5,958 bases of DNA, taken from NCBI GenBank assembly GCA_946535455.1, contig CAMNDO010000044.1, positions 1-5,958 of the forward strand, given 5' to 3'. This DNA comes from an uncultured Caryophanales bacterium (lineage in GTDB: Bacteria > Bacillota_I > Bacilli_A > RF39 > UBA660). Each line of letters opens with the position of its first letter. Position 1 is the stretch's first letter. The position numbers and the translations under genes are program-made. Under the pieces are notes generated by a model that had not been told where the DNA came from, ran no database searches, and saw only the letters and a list, made by a program, of their open reading frames with translations. Positions 4,241 through 5,958 of this stretch are shown one piece after another.

Positions 4241-5231
4241 ATAAACTCTCATAAACTTTTCTTAATTCTTTTCCTATCTTTTGAATATCTCTTTCTTCCG
4301 CAATTTTATAAGCTTCTTCCGTTAAATCTTTTAATTCGTTTTCCAAAATCTTTTTAATCTTTTCTTCAAACTCTTCTATGTTTTTTGCTTTATAAACATT
4401 TTTTTCATCTTGTAACCATCCATCAAAAACAGGAATATCTCGAATTAATGCTTTTGTTTTACAAGCACATGCTTCTATAATAGGAATTCCTTCTGTTTCT
4501 TCATAGGTTGGAAATACATATAAGTCGCATCCATTCATCGCTTCTATGATTTCTTCTTGTTCTACATATCCTGCAAAAGTAAGATTTGGAAGATTCGAAT
4601 TCACCGCATCTCTTACTTCTTTTGTTGTTGCGGATAATGGACTATAGCCAAACCAAATAAATCGATACTCCGGAAGACGTTTCGCTAATTCTACAAAATC
4701 AACAATTCCTTTTCTCTCAATATACAATCCAATTCCAATCACTACTTTTTCTTGTTTGGAAATATGATACTTTTTTCGAAATTTTTTTCCTAAAGCCGTA
4801 TTTCTTTTAAATTTATCCAATTCAATTCCATTCGAAATCGCATAAATTTTCTTTTGAATACCATACCCTTCTAATAATTTCTTAGAATATGGTGTTGGAG
4901 TAATGATGACATCTCCTAAGTTATAACACTTAATCAACCATTTTTTAAACATAGGCGCAATTTGTTTAGAAAAAATAAATCCTTTTTTAAAATCCTCTTC
5001 TGTAGAATGTGCATGATACACTATTTTTTTCCCTTTTTTCTTTGCTATTTTAGCTAATGCATAAGAATTGGGTCCATAAAAATTAATATGTGCAATGTCA
5101 TAGTCATCTTCTACATTTGTCGTATAATCAATTTTTTCATAATCTAACGCTCTCATTTGATGTTTAATGGCTTTTCCTAAACCACTCTTTGAAAACAACT
5201 TTTCGCCTTCTGTGTATAATAGCACTTTCAT
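4239..5231 (-). CDS. GT4 glycosyltransferase, CpoA-like glycolipid (diglycosyl-diacylglycerol) synthase (330 aa)
   Basis: The start is ATG 5231 (MKVLLYTEGE) with GGAG 8 nt upstream and a perfect TATAAT 19 nt upstream. A longer in-frame start would run back into the protease gene and its terminator. The product has the GT-B two-domain form. N-terminal domain: KSGLGKAIKHQ (15-25), YDIAHINFYGP (44-54), HAHSTEEDF (73-81). C-terminal nucleotide-sugar domain: SNGIEL (133-138), ERKG (172-175), and the GT4 E-x7-E motif as Glu245...Glu253 in TYEETEGIPIIEAC. From memory this resembles streptococcal CpoA and related enzymes that add a second sugar to monoglucosyl-diacylglycerol at the inner membrane face, making membrane glycolipids and lipoteichoic acid anchors. 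There is no signal peptide; Lys-rich patches (FKKWLIK, FRKK) fit peripheral membrane binding. Donor sugar and acceptor are not readable. The first glycosyltransferase that usually neighbours such enzymes is absent. Confidence 0.82.
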   Translation of the reverse strand: MKVLLYTEGEKLFSKSGLGKAIKHQMRALDYEKIDYTTNVEDDYDIAHINFYGPNSYALAKIAKKKGKKIVYHAHSTEEDFKKGFIFSKQIAPMFKKWLIKCYNLGDVIITPTPYSKKLLEGYGIQKKIYAISNGIELDKFKRNTALGKKFRKKYHISKQEKVVIGIGLYIERKGIVDFVELAKRLPEYRFIWFGYSPLSATTKEVRDAVNSNLPNLTFAGYVEQEEIIEAMNGCDLYVFPTYEETEGIPIIEACACKTKALIRDIPVFDGWLQDEKNVYKAKNIEEFEEKIKKILENELKDLTEEAYKIAEERDIQKIGKELRKVYESL

Positions 5232-5239
5232 ATTGTCAT

Positions 5240-5243
5240 CTCC
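5240..5243 (-). promoter_or_regulatory. Ribosome binding site fixing the glycosyltransferase start
   Basis: GGAG (within GTGGAGATG) is 8 nt before ATG 5231. It lies just after the predicted transcription start, so upstream in-frame ATGs would not be on this transcript. Confidence 0.75.
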
Positions 5244-5250
5244 ACTTATC

Positions 5251-5279
5251 ATTATACCTTCCCAAAAATAAAAAGACAA
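5251..5279 (-). promoter_or_regulatory. Sigma-A promoter of the glycosyltransferase gene, overlapping the upstream terminator
   Basis: On the minus strand, TTGTCT (5279-5274, 4 of 6) is followed by a 17-nt spacer and a perfect TATAAT (5256-5251). The -35 hexamer is part of the 3' arm of the preceding gene's terminator stem. The leader is about 13 nt. Confidence 0.65.
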
Positions 5280-5293
5280 GTTAATCTTGTCTT
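5262..5293 (-). terminator. Intrinsic terminator of the PrsW-like protease gene
   Basis: On the minus strand, AAGACAAG (5293-5286), loop ATTAA, CTTGTCTT (5280-5273), then TTTATTTTT. The 8-bp stem is perfect. It starts in the last sense codons, and the loop contains the gene's TAA stop (5283-5281). Confidence 0.75.
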
Positions 5294-5958
5294 CCTTCAC
5301 AATCCTTGCATTCTCCATTTTCCAATTCTTTTCCACATTTTGGACAGAATCGATTCTTTTTCTTCATCTGTTGTTTGGCATTGGATAATTCTTTTAATTT
5401 TAAAATAGAAATCACATACAAGAAAATAATAAAAATTAAGAACGCTACTAAGAGTGCTTGAATTCCAGAGAATAAACAAAAGTCATAAATTCCATGAAGG
5501 AATGCTGGAACTAAAATACTAAGTAGAATATTATATTTTTCACTATCATAGTGATTTCTATGATGACATTGTTTTGCTAAACTTAAATAGTATCCCATGA
5601 AAACAGCATCACAAGCATGCCCTGGAATAGCAGAAAATGCTCTTAAGATTGCTGTTTGTAAATTTCCATTTCCTAATATATAAATAATATTTTCCACAAA
5701 AGCAAATCCCAAAGATACAAATACCGCATATACGATCATATCATAAACTTCATCAAATTCTTTACTTCGATACCCTCTAGAAAAGACCATAATCCACTTA
5801 CAAATCTCTTCTACAAAAGCAACTCCTACAAAAGAATATAATAATATACTAAACATGTCCATTTCTGCTAAATTCATCGTCATAAATGGAAAAATAAACC
5901 CTAATAAGTAGGAAATTAACAGAACCATTCCACAGGATAAAATTCCTAATCCAAAAAA
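5281..5958 (-). CDS. PrsW-family intramembrane metalloprotease with C-terminal zinc ribbon (N-terminus off window)
   Basis: The frame ends at TAA 5281 and is open to the right edge. ATG 5928 is the first visible Met, but ten sense codons precede it (FFGLGILSCG), continuing a membrane helix, and no ribosome site is evident. The PrsW first helix is missing, so the true start is probably off the window. Numbered from that Met, the motifs are: VEEICKW (Glu40, Glu41, Lys44; the family's EE-x-x-K), DMIVYAVFVSLGFAFVEN (63-80), RAFSAIPGHACDAVFMGYY (96-114) and PAFLHGIYDF (141-150). His104 and His145 are likely metal or catalytic residues. There are about six or seven helices. The tail carries CPKCGKELENGECKDC (195-210), a rubredoxin-type zinc ribbon that is probably cytosolic. 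In Bacillus subtilis PrsW cleaves the anti-sigma factor RsiW; the substrate here is unknown and no sigma factor gene is visible. Confidence 0.82.
   Translation of the reverse strand, partial: FFGLGILSCGMVLLISYLLGFIFPFMTMNLAEMDMFSILLYSFVGVAFVEEICKWIMVFSRGYRSKEFDEVYDMIVYAVFVSLGFAFVENIIYILGNGNLQTAILRAFSAIPGHACDAVFMGYYLSLAKQCHHRNHYDSEKYNILLSILVPAFLHGIYDFCLFSGIQALLVAFLIFIIFLYVISILKLKELSNAKQQMKKKNRFCPKCGKELENGECKDCEGRQD

Noticed and set aside
5232..5336. Longer start for the glycosyltransferase (35 extra residues).
   Set aside because: It would overlap the protease gene, run through its terminator and start upstream of the predicted promoter. The family's N-terminus begins at MKVLLY.
5297..5479. 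A 60-codon frame within the protease gene on the same strand.
   Set aside because: It is an out-of-frame shadow of the protease gene, which carries the recognisable motifs.
1..5958. tRNA or rRNA genes, insertion-sequence ends, or use of TGA as tryptophan.
   Set aside because: No tRNA-like arms with TTCRA loops, no rRNA motifs and no transposase were found. Tryptophans are encoded by TGG and frames close normally.

Overview
The window is AT-rich DNA that reads with the standard code (Trp is TGG), has strong Shine-Dalgarno sites (GGAGG-like), and carries a spore-coat gene, a type VII secretion (T7SS) substrate cluster, a SEDS protein and a CpoA-like glycolipid glycosyltransferase. Together these point to a low-GC, Gram-positive, endospore-forming member of the Bacillota, probably in the Bacilli. 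I cannot name a genus from the sequence alone.

Layout. (1) Positions 1-2043, minus strand: a four-gene operon. A WXG100-like protein (97 aa) is followed by a second small helical protein (93 aa), a third helical protein (136 aa) and the first 307 residues of a large protein that continues past the left edge. This order of small helical partners and then a large protein with a Gly/Ala-rich hydrophobic middle is typical of T7SS polymorphic-toxin (LXG-type) loci. Any toxin domain and immunity gene would lie off the window. A sigma-A-like promoter (2144-2116) precedes it. An unusual nested inverted-repeat structure (1372-1432) separates the small genes from the last two. (2) 2044-2312: an intergenic region with divergent promoters, including two good matches to the mother-cell SigK consensus facing right. 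(3) 2313-2714, plus: a CotY/CotZ/ExsY-type cysteine-rich spore coat protein. (4) 2723-3022, minus: an unrecognised 99-aa basic protein, convergent with the coat gene. (5) 3105-4229, plus: a RodA/FtsW/SpoVE-family SEDS glycan polymerase with its own extended -10 promoter. (6) 4239-5231, minus: a GT4 glycosyltransferase resembling CpoA/diglycosyl-diacylglycerol synthases. (7) 5281 to the right edge, minus: a PrsW-family membrane protease with a C-terminal zinc ribbon; its N-terminus is off the window.

The right half is a set of envelope genes: peptidoglycan polymerisation, membrane glycolipid synthesis and a possible stress-signalling protease. Each appears to be its own transcription unit. Gene ends are very compact: three hairpin terminators contain or abut the stop codons of five genes, and two of these terminators serve convergent gene pairs. 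The most unusual items are the nested inverted repeats inside the T7SS operon, the undescribed partner proteins of the large T7SS substrate, the zinc-ribbon PrsW, and the identical very short leaders of the SEDS and glycosyltransferase genes.
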